DNA from: a bacterium
GTDB taxonomy: Bacteria; Ratteibacteria; UBA8468
DNA: 5,493 nt
Reading direction: 5' to 3'
NCBI GenBank assembly: GCA_030672255.1
Contig: DAOVGU010000246.1
Coordinates: 1 to 5,493 of the forward strand
Shown: piece after piece, positions 1 to 5,083 of the stretch
How the letters are laid out: each line of letters starts with the position of its first letter
Position numbering within the stretch: the stretch's first letter is position 1
Notes under the pieces: model-generated
Seen by the model: the letters and a program-made list of their open reading frames with translations, nothing else
Databases searched by the model: none
Told to the model about the DNA's origin: nothing
Position numbers and translations under genes: made by a program

Positions 1-1
1 G

Positions 2-64
2 TATCTCCAGTATAACCCACTACCGAAACCAAGGATATGCCATCCTTATCCTGTTCTTTGGTAG
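2..64 (+). CDS. Probable C-terminal tail of the group II intron-encoded protein (reverse transcriptase/maturase), partial
   Basis: The frame starting at base 2 is open from the window edge to the TAG at 62-64 and gives 20 residues, tyrosine- and proline-rich, ending in HPYPVLW. The stop lies 15 nt before domain V, where intron-encoded reading frames normally finish. The rest of the protein (reverse transcriptase, maturase and any endonuclease domains) is outside the window, so no catalytic motif can be checked. The call rests on position and an open frame. An alternative is that this is only structural domain IV RNA, because the same bases can form a hairpin (20-27 with 57-64, and 32-37 with 47-52). 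Confidence 0.45.
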   Translation, partial: YLQYNPLPKPRICHPYPVLW

Positions 65-79
65 GGAAGTAATCCTGAA

Positions 80-112
80 GAGCCGGATGTGGGAAAACCA
101 CAAGTCCGGTTC
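80..112 (+). ncRNA. Group II intron domain V (catalytic hairpin)
   Basis: An 8-bp lower stem pairs GAGCCGGA (80-87) with TCCGGTTC (105-112). A 5-bp upper stem pairs TGTGG (88-92) with CCACA (98-102), closed by a GAAAA loop. The two-nucleotide bulge AG (103-104) sits on the 3' side between the stems. The AGC at 81-83 occupies the catalytic-triad position. This size, stem order and bulge are diagnostic of domain V, the active-site element that binds catalytic Mg2+. All expected parts are present, so this part of the ribozyme looks intact. Confidence 0.92.
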
Positions 113-115
113 TGG

Positions 116-164
116 GAGGGGCATTTAACAATCAAAAAAAAGGAGGATTGAATAATGTCTACTC
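116..164 (+). ncRNA. Group II intron domain VI with bulged branch-point adenosine
   Basis: The stem pairs GAG (116-118) with CTC (162-164), then GGGCATT (119-125) with AATGTCT (154-160), including G-T wobbles. A 3x3 internal loop follows (126-128 against 151-153), then CAATC (129-133) with GATTG (146-150) around an A-rich loop. A161 is left unpaired between the two lower helices. It is the seventh nucleotide from the proposed 3' end (167), the position expected of the lariat branch point in bacterial group II introns. Confidence 0.8.
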
Positions 165-167
165 AAC

Positions 168-844
168 AGAAAACAATGGACAGTTCTATTTTTAAAGTAA
201 GATTCATAGTTGGCAAAGCCACCGATAGATACAGCAGCCTGAAGCCGCATATCGAGAGCACTCCAGAATACAACTTGACCTCCTCCCATAGAGAAACCAA
301 TACAACCAATACAGGAGCTATCCACCTCGGGACGAGAGATTAAATAATCCAATCCATATATAAGGTCAGTAACCATCCTGCCGGCAAGCGTTTTTCCTAA
401 AAGGAGAAGCCGCATTGCCTCAAAACGCTCATTCCAAACATCCGGTTTCATGCCAGAAATTACCCTTTCTTCAAAACATTTACTATCTGGGGCTAAGATA
501 ACAAACCCCTTTCTTACCAGGTTTAAACCCATCGCCCACTTTTTATTTCCCGACAAGCCCACTGTTTCACTCTTTCCGTCCCTCCAACTTCCTCCATGCT
601 GATGTGGGATTATTATCCCAGAAAATTTTTTCTTTGAAAAAGATTTAGGTAAAAGCAGATAGGCAGGGATCTTCTCCTTCTCCTCATTTAGGTAAAAAAT
701 CTTCTCCCGAAAATAATGAGGAAACTCTTTGCGTTCTATTATCCCAGCTTGAACTTTTCTTCTTTTGGGTATACTACCCATTAATCTCTCTAGAAGATGG
801 CGTTTTCTATCTATTTCTTTTTTAACTTCCTTTATCTTTGTCAT
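168..844 (-). pseudogene. Alpha/beta hydrolase (AXE1/dienelactone hydrolase-like), 3' end cut off by the group II intron
   Basis: This is a serine hydrolase of the acetyl-xylan-esterase/dienelactone-hydrolase kind, probably a cytoplasmic esterase since no signal peptide is seen. From the ATG at 844, 225 codons are family-like: a leading segment ending LLERLMGSIPKR, the strand-turn motif HQHGG (residues 81-85), a segment reading APDSKCFEER, and the nucleophile elbow GFSMG with Ser185. After residue 225 the frame enters intron DNA and adds 14 irrelevant residues before a stop at 125-127. Family members are usually about 300 residues or more, so the part that should carry the catalytic Asp and His is missing here and presumably lies left of the intron, outside the window. 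The start overlaps the oxidoreductase end by 23 nt, implying translational coupling. A function for the truncated product is unlikely. Confidence 0.85.
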
Positions 845-1835
845 TCAAAATAACAGTTCTGCCCATGCAGGCAGATTCATAAATTCCAGAAAGTATTTTT
901 GTTGTTTTCATTCCTTCTTCTCCAGAAAACTTTGGCTCTTTATTATTTAGTATCCTCTCAGTAAAATCATCAATCAGAGAAAAATGAACATTAGCGGCTT
1001 TCTCAAATCTGAATTCCTCAACGCCGCTTTCTCTTTCTAAAATAAGTTTCTCTCCATCAAAGGGGGCAGCCTTCAATGAGCCTTTTGTCCCATGAATCTC
1101 AAAGGTATTTAAAAAACCAGGAAGGTTCCAGTGGAAAGTAGCGGTAACATGAACATTACCTTTGAATTTGACTAAAGCCGATTCAGAGTCAGGCACTTTA
1201 TAAGGTTGAAGGATATGGTCAGTAAAACCGCAGACCATCTCTGGTTCTCCTAAGAAGTAACAGAGAAGATCAAAATAATGACTTCCCATATCCCATAGTA
1301 GTCCGCCTCCTCCTTTTTCTGGGATGACGCGCCAGTATTTAGGATCATTAGAACCTGGATTCCAAAAAGCAGAAAGGCCAATATTAGCTACAATAATCTT
1401 ACCGATTAAACCTTTATCTATAATTTCCTTTATCTTTTTTGCCTTGGGATAGTATCTCCGGTAATAGGCTATGGCTAACTTTACTTTATTCTTTCTACAG
1501 GCCTCAATCATCATCTGGCACTCTTTGGGATTCATCGCCATCGGTTTTTCACATAGGATACATTCACCTGCTTCTGCCGCGGCAATAGTATCTTCACAAT
1601 GTCGGAATAAAGGGCTGGCGACATAGACACAATTTATCTCTTTATCTCTCAGAAAATCTTTCCTATCATCATAGAAACGGTCTGCTTTATGCCGAAAGGC
1701 AAACTCCTTGGCTCGTTCAATACTATGGCTTAAAAAGGCAACTAACTTACTATCTTCTTGTTCATTTATTGCAGGCGCTCCACGCTTATTAGCGATATCT
1801 GAACACCCAATAATACCCCAATTAAGAGTTTTCAA
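822..1835 (-). CDS. Gfo/Idh/MocA family NAD(P)-dependent oxidoreductase
   Basis: A 337-residue dehydrogenase, the normal length for this family, whose members oxidise or reduce sugars, inositols and their derivatives in the cytoplasm. The N-terminal Rossmann fold begins with GIIGCSDIA (residues 7-15). The family signature EKP is at 96-98 and contributes the lysine near the substrate. AYYRRYYP follows at 123-130. The C-terminal domain carries WDMGSHYFD, placing Asp182 and His186 where the catalytic Asp/His pair is expected. The start is a TTG at 1833-1835, supported by an AAGG ribosome binding site and the family-typical beginning. It overlaps the stop of the upstream ceramidase-like gene by 14 nt, and its own end overlaps the hydrolase start by 23 nt. 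The substrate cannot be deduced; inositol or a deoxy/keto sugar are guesses from the neighbouring aminotransferase. No frame damage is seen. Confidence 0.9.
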   Translation of the reverse strand: MKTLNWGIIGCSDIANKRGAPAINEQEDSKLVAFLSHSIERAKEFAFRHKADRFYDDRKDFLRDKEINCVYVASPLFRHCEDTIAAAEAGECILCEKPMAMNPKECQMMIEACRKNKVKLAIAYYRRYYPKAKKIKEIIDKGLIGKIIVANIGLSAFWNPGSNDPKYWRVIPEKGGGGLLWDMGSHYFDLLCYFLGEPEMVCGFTDHILQPYKVPDSESALVKFKGNVHVTATFHWNLPGFLNTFEIHGTKGSLKAAPFDGEKLILERESGVEEFRFEKAANVHFSLIDDFTERILNNKEPKFSGEEGMKTTKILSGIYESACMGRTVILNDKDKGS

Positions 1836-3129
1836 TTTTTTCCTTATTCAGATTCAAAAGCTCTATGGACTTCTCAGCAATCCTTCTGCCCGCATCTACC
1901 GCTAAACGTGAAGTATAAACAGTACGGCGTGTCTCATAACCTCCTTGATAAAAAGCTTCTTGGGTAGGAACATAACCATAGTAGCCATTAGTAAGGGTAG
2001 AGACAAGGGTAATTTTAAATGGAGAGCGCCTCTTTATCTCCATTCCAAATTCAGTAAATAGCTCTACTGGGTTAGTAACGATAGATATATCATCGAAGGA
2101 GATCACATAAATCTCCACAGGACAAATAGTTTCTCCTCTTTTCTTAATCTCTGCTATTTCAGGCTCATAGCGGTTCCTATCAGCAATCTTTCTTTCTTCT
2201 GAATTACCTCCATTGTTATCATTGCAGAAATCGGAATAGGTAAAAGGGCGCTCTTGGACCTCAATCGCTTTTCTTTTTACCAAAATGTCTATCTTTTCTG
2301 TCCGCGAACTTTTCTTCAAGGAATTGAGAAGTTTGTTTGCCGCAACCTCTCCGATTTTCCAAGCAAGTTTATCTCCTGAAAGATGGCCTGGATTGCGAGA
2401 GTTAATCCAGTTGACATTGCCGCAAGCGCCAGGTAAGAAAACGACAGGAAAAACACTCCCTAGTCTTTTTCTAAGAATATTACCTATTTTTCCTCCAAAG
2501 TCCTGACTGTAGTAACCAGCATTAATACAGTTGTTATGGTTGTCATAATTGAAAATGATGCCAATAGGCAAGCCAGATAAGTTTTTAAAGAGTAAGAAAG
2601 GTATTTCTTTATCTGTGGGACCGGTAGGTAGACAGTTATTTGATAGACCATCTGAAGCATAATTCATTATGATCCGACCGTCAGGCCTTTGTAATCGCCG
2701 GTTATATTCAAATCCAGGGGCAGGAGAGATCCCGGCCAAAAAGAATGCATGCTCCAATTTCTTCTTGGCTTGGATAATAGCCACAACTGTCTTTTCAATA
2801 AAAAAATTTACATACCTCTTATCCGGAGAAGCTCCATTTAAGAAACTCTTGCTCATAGTGGGCGCACTATGAGTATGCGTAGCAGCGATAAGGATATTAT
2901 TTGAGGAGATTCCGGTTTTTTTACTTACCTTTTCTCTAATAGATTGAACAATATCATTCTGAATAAAAGTGGTATCCAAAGAGGCAATTGCTATATCTTT
3001 TTTGCCATCGTTAATCACTAAGGCCTGACAAAGAAGTCTATCCTTCTCTTCTTTATGAAGTAGAAAACCATTGTAATTTGGCAGATTGTAATCAGGTGTA
3101 ATATCTATTATTTCCCCTCCGACCTTCAC
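1822..3129 (-). CDS. Neutral/alkaline non-lysosomal ceramidase-like protein
   Basis: A 435-residue protein related to the N-terminal domain of neutral ceramidases, zinc amidohydrolases that cleave N-acyl sphingosine. It opens with MKVGGEIIDITPD, the usual start of this family. It has ATHTHSAP at residues 83-90, where His85 and His87 match the metal-site motif, another likely ligand His198 in NYDNHNNC, and LPGACGNVNW (232-241), which resembles the family's glycine/asparagine segment. Full ceramidases are about 650-750 residues; this is the short bacterial form lacking the C-terminal immunoglobulin-like domain. No signal peptide is visible, so it probably acts in the cytoplasm, unlike secreted ceramidases. 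The GTG at 3127-3129 is the only reasonable start: the frame has no other start codon before the upstream in-frame stop. No strong Shine-Dalgarno precedes it, and the 10-nt gap from the aminotransferase suggests coupled translation. In many environmental genomes such proteins sit with sugar-catabolism genes, so sphingolipid is not a safe substrate. Confidence 0.82.
   Translation of the reverse strand: MKVGGEIIDITPDYNLPNYNGFLLHKEEKDRLLCQALVINDGKKDIAIASLDTTFIQNDIVQSIREKVSKKTGISSNNILIAATHTHSAPTMSKSFLNGASPDKRYVNFFIEKTVVAIIQAKKKLEHAFFLAGISPAPGFEYNRRLQRPDGRIIMNYASDGLSNNCLPTGPTDKEIPFLLFKNLSGLPIGIIFNYDNHNNCINAGYYSQDFGGKIGNILRKRLGSVFPVVFLPGACGNVNWINSRNPGHLSGDKLAWKIGEVAANKLLNSLKKSSRTEKIDILVKRKAIEVQERPFTYSDFCNDNNGGNSEERKIADRNRYEPEIAEIKKRGETICPVEIYVISFDDISIVTNPVELFTEFGMEIKRRSPFKITLVSTLTNGYYGYVPTQEAFYQGGYETRRTVYTSRLAVDAGRRIAEKSIELLNLNKEKIENS
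1842..1845 (-). promoter_or_regulatory. Ribosome binding site deciding the TTG start of the oxidoreductase
   Basis: On the minus strand AAGG lies six A residues before the TTG at 1835-1833. No ATG is available near the family-typical N-terminus, so this site supports the non-ATG start. It lies within the last codons of the upstream gene. Confidence 0.6.
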
Positions 3130-3139
3130 CTTTAATAAA

Positions 3140-4381
3140 CTATTTATGGTATGCTTCTCCTACCTTTTCTGCAGCAGCAACTACATCTTTGAGGTACTCC
3201 TTATCAATGGTTGGGTGTACTTCAAAGAGAATAGTTTTCTTTTTATAGAATTCTAGATTGGGATATTCTTCATTTCTATGGTCTAATTCTGATGCCCTCC
3301 AAGGACTCCTATATTTGCTATAGTTCTTTAAGTTTTCAAAGATGGGCTGGGTATGTCCTGGAGAAGAGTAAACCTCTCTTACCAATATTCCTTCTGCTTT
3401 GAGGGCAGCGATGAATTGAGAATTATTTACCTTTAGAAGATCAAGATGCAGACGCGCAGGATAGGCATAATAGGTGTGCTTTACCTTAGGCGCCTCATAG
3501 GCGGGAGAAATAAAATCAAACGCCTTAAATTTTTCAGAAAGGTAGGCGCTATTTTCTCTTCTCTTCTTAATATATTCATTGATATGGTATTTAAGGATAG
3601 CTATTCCTATGGCTGATTGCATCTCGGTCATTCGCATATTATGTCCTAATCTACTATATCCTCCAATCTTTTGAAACTTTCCATCTCGATATAAAGTTTG
3701 GGCGCCAATATTCCGAGCAGACATAAGTTTAGCGGCTATCTCTGGGTCTTCAGTAGTAAGCATTCCTCCCTCTCCGCCCGTAGTCATTATCTTAGTTTGG
3801 CAAAAACTGAAAGCACCGATATGGCCAATGGAACCGGTCATTCTTTCTTTATAGGTGGCTCCATGGGACTGGGCGCAATCCTCAATAATATAGAGATTAT
3901 ACTTTCTTGCCAATTCCATAAATCCATCCATATCCGCTGGATGACCATAAAGATGCACAGGAATTATCGCCTTAGTGCGTGAAGAAATCTTTTTCTCGGT
4001 GGAGTTCGGGTCAAGATTACCTGTTTTAGGATCTATATCTGCAAAGATAGTGATGGCATTATTTAGTAAAGGGGCGAGACCATCGGCAAAGAAGGTTATG
4101 GGTGTAGTAATAACTTCATCACCTGGTCCAACTCCTATAGCAGCTAGAGCACAATATAAAGCACTTGTTCCGCTATTACAGGAGATTCCATATTTAGCTC
4201 CTATCCAATGGGCAAACCTTTCTTCAAACTCCTTTCCTTTGTTCCCTACATGATAGTTAACGACACTGGAGTTAAGCACTTCCATCACTGCTTGCTTCTC
4301 CTCCTTGCTTACGAAGGGCCAAGGAGGATTGGGTTTATTCCTTATCGGCCTCCCTCTTTTTATAGCTAATTTAGTTAGCAT
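3140..4381 (-). CDS. DegT/DnrJ/EryC1/StrS family PLP-dependent aminotransferase
   Basis: A 413-residue fold-type I transaminase of the sugar aminotransferase family, which transfers an amino group, usually from glutamate or glutamine, to a keto sugar or keto cyclitol. Motifs in order are CNSGTSAL (68-75), which holds the cofactor phosphate; PVHLYGHPADMD (141-152); EDCAQSHGA (167-175), with Asp168 contacting the pyridine nitrogen; and FSFCQTK followed by TTGGEGGM, with Lys197 as the Schiff-base lysine. All key residues are present, so it should be active. The ATG at 4379-4381 is chosen over a TTG six codons upstream because a GGGAGG site stands 8 nt before it and would be inside the longer reading. 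It begins inside the tail of a decayed CBM9-like gene, and its stop is 10 nt before the ceramidase-like gene. Amino-cyclitol or amino-sugar substrates are plausible, but the family cannot be subdivided by eye. Confidence 0.92.
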   Translation of the reverse strand: MLTKLAIKRGRPIRNKPNPPWPFVSKEEKQAVMEVLNSSVVNYHVGNKGKEFEERFAHWIGAKYGISCNSGTSALYCALAAIGVGPGDEVITTPITFFADGLAPLLNNAITIFADIDPKTGNLDPNSTEKKISSRTKAIIPVHLYGHPADMDGFMELARKYNLYIIEDCAQSHGATYKERMTGSIGHIGAFSFCQTKIMTTGGEGGMLTTEDPEIAAKLMSARNIGAQTLYRDGKFQKIGGYSRLGHNMRMTEMQSAIGIAILKYHINEYIKKRRENSAYLSEKFKAFDFISPAYEAPKVKHTYYAYPARLHLDLLKVNNSQFIAALKAEGILVREVYSSPGHTQPIFENLKNYSKYRSPWRASELDHRNEEYPNLEFYKKKTILFEVHPTIDKEYLKDVVAAAEKVGEAYHK

Positions 4382-4579
4382 AGTCTTTTCCTCCCACAAA
4401 CTTCAATTTCCCCCAGTTATTAGGAGAACGGCAATTACTTTTACCATCGGCCCAATCAAGTATACATTTCACAATGACTGTTTTGTCTGACTTTCAATGT
4501 CTGCTGGTCCACCTGTTCTGGGAAGATAATCTCCGTCATCCAATTGAATATCAAAACCAATCATCCAGCCCTCTGAAAG
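4371..4579 (-). pseudogene. C-terminal remnant of a CBM9-like carbohydrate-binding protein, frameshifted
   Basis: Two minus-strand frames read as consecutive pieces of one domain. The first (4579 to a TGA at 4469-4471) contains GWMIGFDIQLDDGD, like the central strand of family 9 carbohydrate-binding or DOMON-like domains. The second (open from 4493 to the TAA at 4371-4373) contains DWADGKSNCRSPNNWGKLKF, like that domain's closing strand with its Asn-Trp-Gly end. They are in different frames, so at least one indel lies at about 4469-4494. In the first frame a TAA directly precedes residue 1, so no start or N-terminal part survives. The second piece's stop overlaps the aminotransferase start, which suggests this was the gene before it in the operon, perhaps encoding a secreted glycan-binding enzyme. 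The family call is by eye; a short unrelated remnant is possible. Confidence 0.55.
4390..4395 (-). promoter_or_regulatory. Ribosome binding site of the aminotransferase
   Basis: On the minus strand GGGAGG lies 8 nt before the ATG at 4381. This strong site decides the start in favour of ATG rather than the TTG at 4399. It is embedded in the last codons of the CBM9-like remnant, which indicates an old overlapping gene pair. Confidence 0.75.
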
Positions 4580-4605
4580 TTAATCTTCCCGCATATTGCT
4601 ACTAA

Positions 4606-4625
4606 AGTAAGTGTATAGTAAGTGT
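4606..4625. repeat. Direct repeat AGTAAGTGT x2, 11-bp period
   Basis: AGTAAGTGT occurs at 4606-4614 and again at 4617-4625, separated by AT. The 11-bp period is about one helical turn, as in tandem protein-binding sites. It lies about 225 bp upstream of the aminotransferase start and beside a palindrome. It could be an operator or the subterminal binding region of a lost insertion sequence; no regulator is visible in the window. Confidence 0.4.
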
Positions 4626-4631
4626 CACAAT

Positions 4632-4646
4632 TTAGAAACTTTCTAA
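4632..4646. repeat. 15-bp palindrome TTAGAAA-C-TTTCTAA
   Basis: A perfect 7-bp inverted repeat around a single C. Its symmetry fits a dimeric regulator site, but AT-rich palindromes also arise by chance. It sits 6 bp from the direct repeat at 4606-4625. Confidence 0.35.
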
Positions 4647-4675
4647 TAAGTGGAGAAAAGAAAACCCCAAGATTA

Positions 4676-4690
4676 TTTTGAGACAGCCCC
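4676..4690. mobile_element. Possible insertion-sequence terminal inverted repeat (remnant)
   Basis: Read on the minus strand from 4690 the sequence is GGGGCTGTCTCAAAA, which resembles the outer end of several IS families (IS1182-like ends begin similarly). In this orientation the element body would lie to the left, toward 4580. No transposase and no matching second end are present, so it would be a solo or truncated end. It falls between two truncated genes: the CBM9-like remnant to the left and the short lipoprotein to the right. Confidence 0.3.
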
Positions 4691-4709
4691 TTAATTGAGG
4701 TGAGGAATT

Positions 4710-4826
4710 TTAGCAATACTTACCGGCTACATTAGATTCTGCCTTTTTGATACCAAAGGTCATCGTGCAACCAACCGCAGAAAGAATCAGCAAAAGGCCT
4801 AAGATAACAAATAAAATCTTCTTCAT
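4710..4826 (-). CDS. Short lipoprotein, probably the truncated N-terminus of a longer one
   Basis: A 38-codon frame starts at the ATG at 4826 with an AAGGAG site 4 nt upstream (4831-4836). The product has two lysines, a hydrophobic stretch ILFVILGLLLILSAVG and Cys20, a signal peptidase II type signal with lipobox-like SAVGC, so the mature product would be membrane-anchored. After Cys20 only 18 residues remain, ending NVAGKYC. The GKY ending looks like the opening strand of a small beta-rich lipoprotein domain rather than a natural C-terminus, which suggests that the rest was lost by insertion or deletion near 4690-4715. The ribosome binding site and signal look functional, so a short peptide could still be made. 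It may be a pseudogene. The full-length function is unknown. Confidence 0.6.
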   Translation of the reverse strand: MKKILFVILGLLLILSAVGCTMTFGIKKAESNVAGKYC

Positions 4827-4830
4827 CCCT

Positions 4831-4836
4831 CTCCTT
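4831..4836 (-). promoter_or_regulatory. Ribosome binding site of the short lipoprotein
   Basis: AAGGAG on the minus strand, 4 nt before the ATG at 4826. It is the main support that this very short frame was a real gene start. The MITE-like repeat ends 9 bp further upstream. Confidence 0.6.
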
Positions 4837-4845
4837 GTCTAATAG

Positions 4846-4935
4846 AAATGTAGTAGACGCCCCTGCGGAAGCAGGGATTACTCGTCTGCAAAGTAAACTT
4901 TGCCACTACTATAGTAATTATATAATACTACATTT
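4846..4935. repeat. MITE-like palindromic element with 10-bp terminal inverted repeats
   Basis: The ends are a perfect inverted pair: AAATGTAGTA (4846-4855) and TACTACATTT (4926-4935). Inside are AGACG (4855-4859) with CGTCT (4883-4887) enclosing the hairpin CCCTGC-GGAA-GCAGGG (4861-4876), then the perfect hairpin GCAAAGT-AA-ACTTTGC (4888-4903), and an AT-rich near-palindrome (4912-4930). TCTAA occurs at 4838-4842 and 4940-4944 and could be a target duplication, though not flush with the ends. There is no reading frame, so it would depend on a transposase supplied elsewhere or be a dispersed palindromic repeat. It lies in the leader of the lipoprotein gene. Confidence 0.6.
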
Positions 4936-4950
4936 TTTCTCTAAGAGCAA
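4922..4950 (-). promoter_or_regulatory. Candidate promoter for the short lipoprotein
   Basis: On the minus strand TTGCTC (4950-4945) is followed after 17 bp by TATTAT (4927-4922). The -10 is a good match to a sigma-70 element, the -35 only half a match. The -10 overlaps the end of the MITE-like repeat, so transcripts would carry its hairpins as leader. AT-rich sequence makes chance matches likely. Confidence 0.25.
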
Positions 4951-5083
4951 ATTGCGCTACTTGACTATCTGCTCACTTCGGTAGCAATCTGGAGAGTCCA
5001 AACCCGCATTGGATACACTCCCAACTCAGTATTTCCCGTATTTCTTTACCAGTTCCACCACTCTTTTATTCTTTCCTTTGAAG
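4936..5083. other. Non-coding stretch after cysS with no identified feature
   Basis: No RNA gene, convincing terminator or long frame is seen between the MITE-like repeat and the cysS stop. Short minus-strand frames exist, for example one reading RVVELVKKYGKY before a TGA near 5030, but none has a start with a ribosome binding site. An imperfect hairpin (4963-4973 with 4983-4998) is present without a T-run. Confidence 0.5.

Larger units (their letters stand above)
1..167 (+). mobile_element. Group II intron, 3' portion (5' part lies outside the window)
   Basis: This is the 3' end of a self-splicing group II intron, a retroelement that encodes its own reverse transcriptase. In order it shows a proline-rich open frame ending at a TAG (62-64), a 33-nt domain V hairpin (80-112) and a domain VI hairpin with a bulged A (116-164). 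The sequence then ends in a CTACTCAAC tail at 159-167, close to the usual AY ending of bacterial introns. The coding frame of the opposite-strand hydrolase loses its family character exactly after 167/168, which independently places the 3' junction. The intron runs antisense to the hydrolase gene, so it cannot be spliced from that gene's mRNA. Subclass and 5' end cannot be judged here. Confidence 0.88.

Noticed and set aside
155..343. Plus-strand open frame with an AGGAGG-like site upstream, apparently a small gene
   Set aside because: The purine-rich stretch is the domain VI loop of the intron and the rest is antisense to the hydrolase coding sequence; the translation has no recognisable features.
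2285..2872. Plus-strand open frames inside the ceramidase-like gene
   Set aside because: They are antisense to a well-supported coding sequence, with no ribosome binding site or family resemblance.
3698..4253. Two plus-strand open frames of 92-94 codons
   Set aside because: They lie wholly antisense to the aminotransferase, whose motifs and catalytic lysine are clear; these are shadow frames.
4382..4399. TTG start six codons upstream for the aminotransferase
   Set aside because: The GGGAGG ribosome binding site lies within those codons and is correctly spaced for the ATG at 4381.
4861..4876. CCCTGC-GGAA-GCAGGG hairpin as a rho-independent terminator
   Set aside because: No T-run follows the stem on either strand; it is better explained as an internal hairpin of the MITE-like repeat.
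4940..5083. Possible tRNA or T-box-like leader near cysS
   Set aside because: No cloverleaf, CCA end or T-box consensus could be found, and the region lies downstream, not upstream, of cysS.
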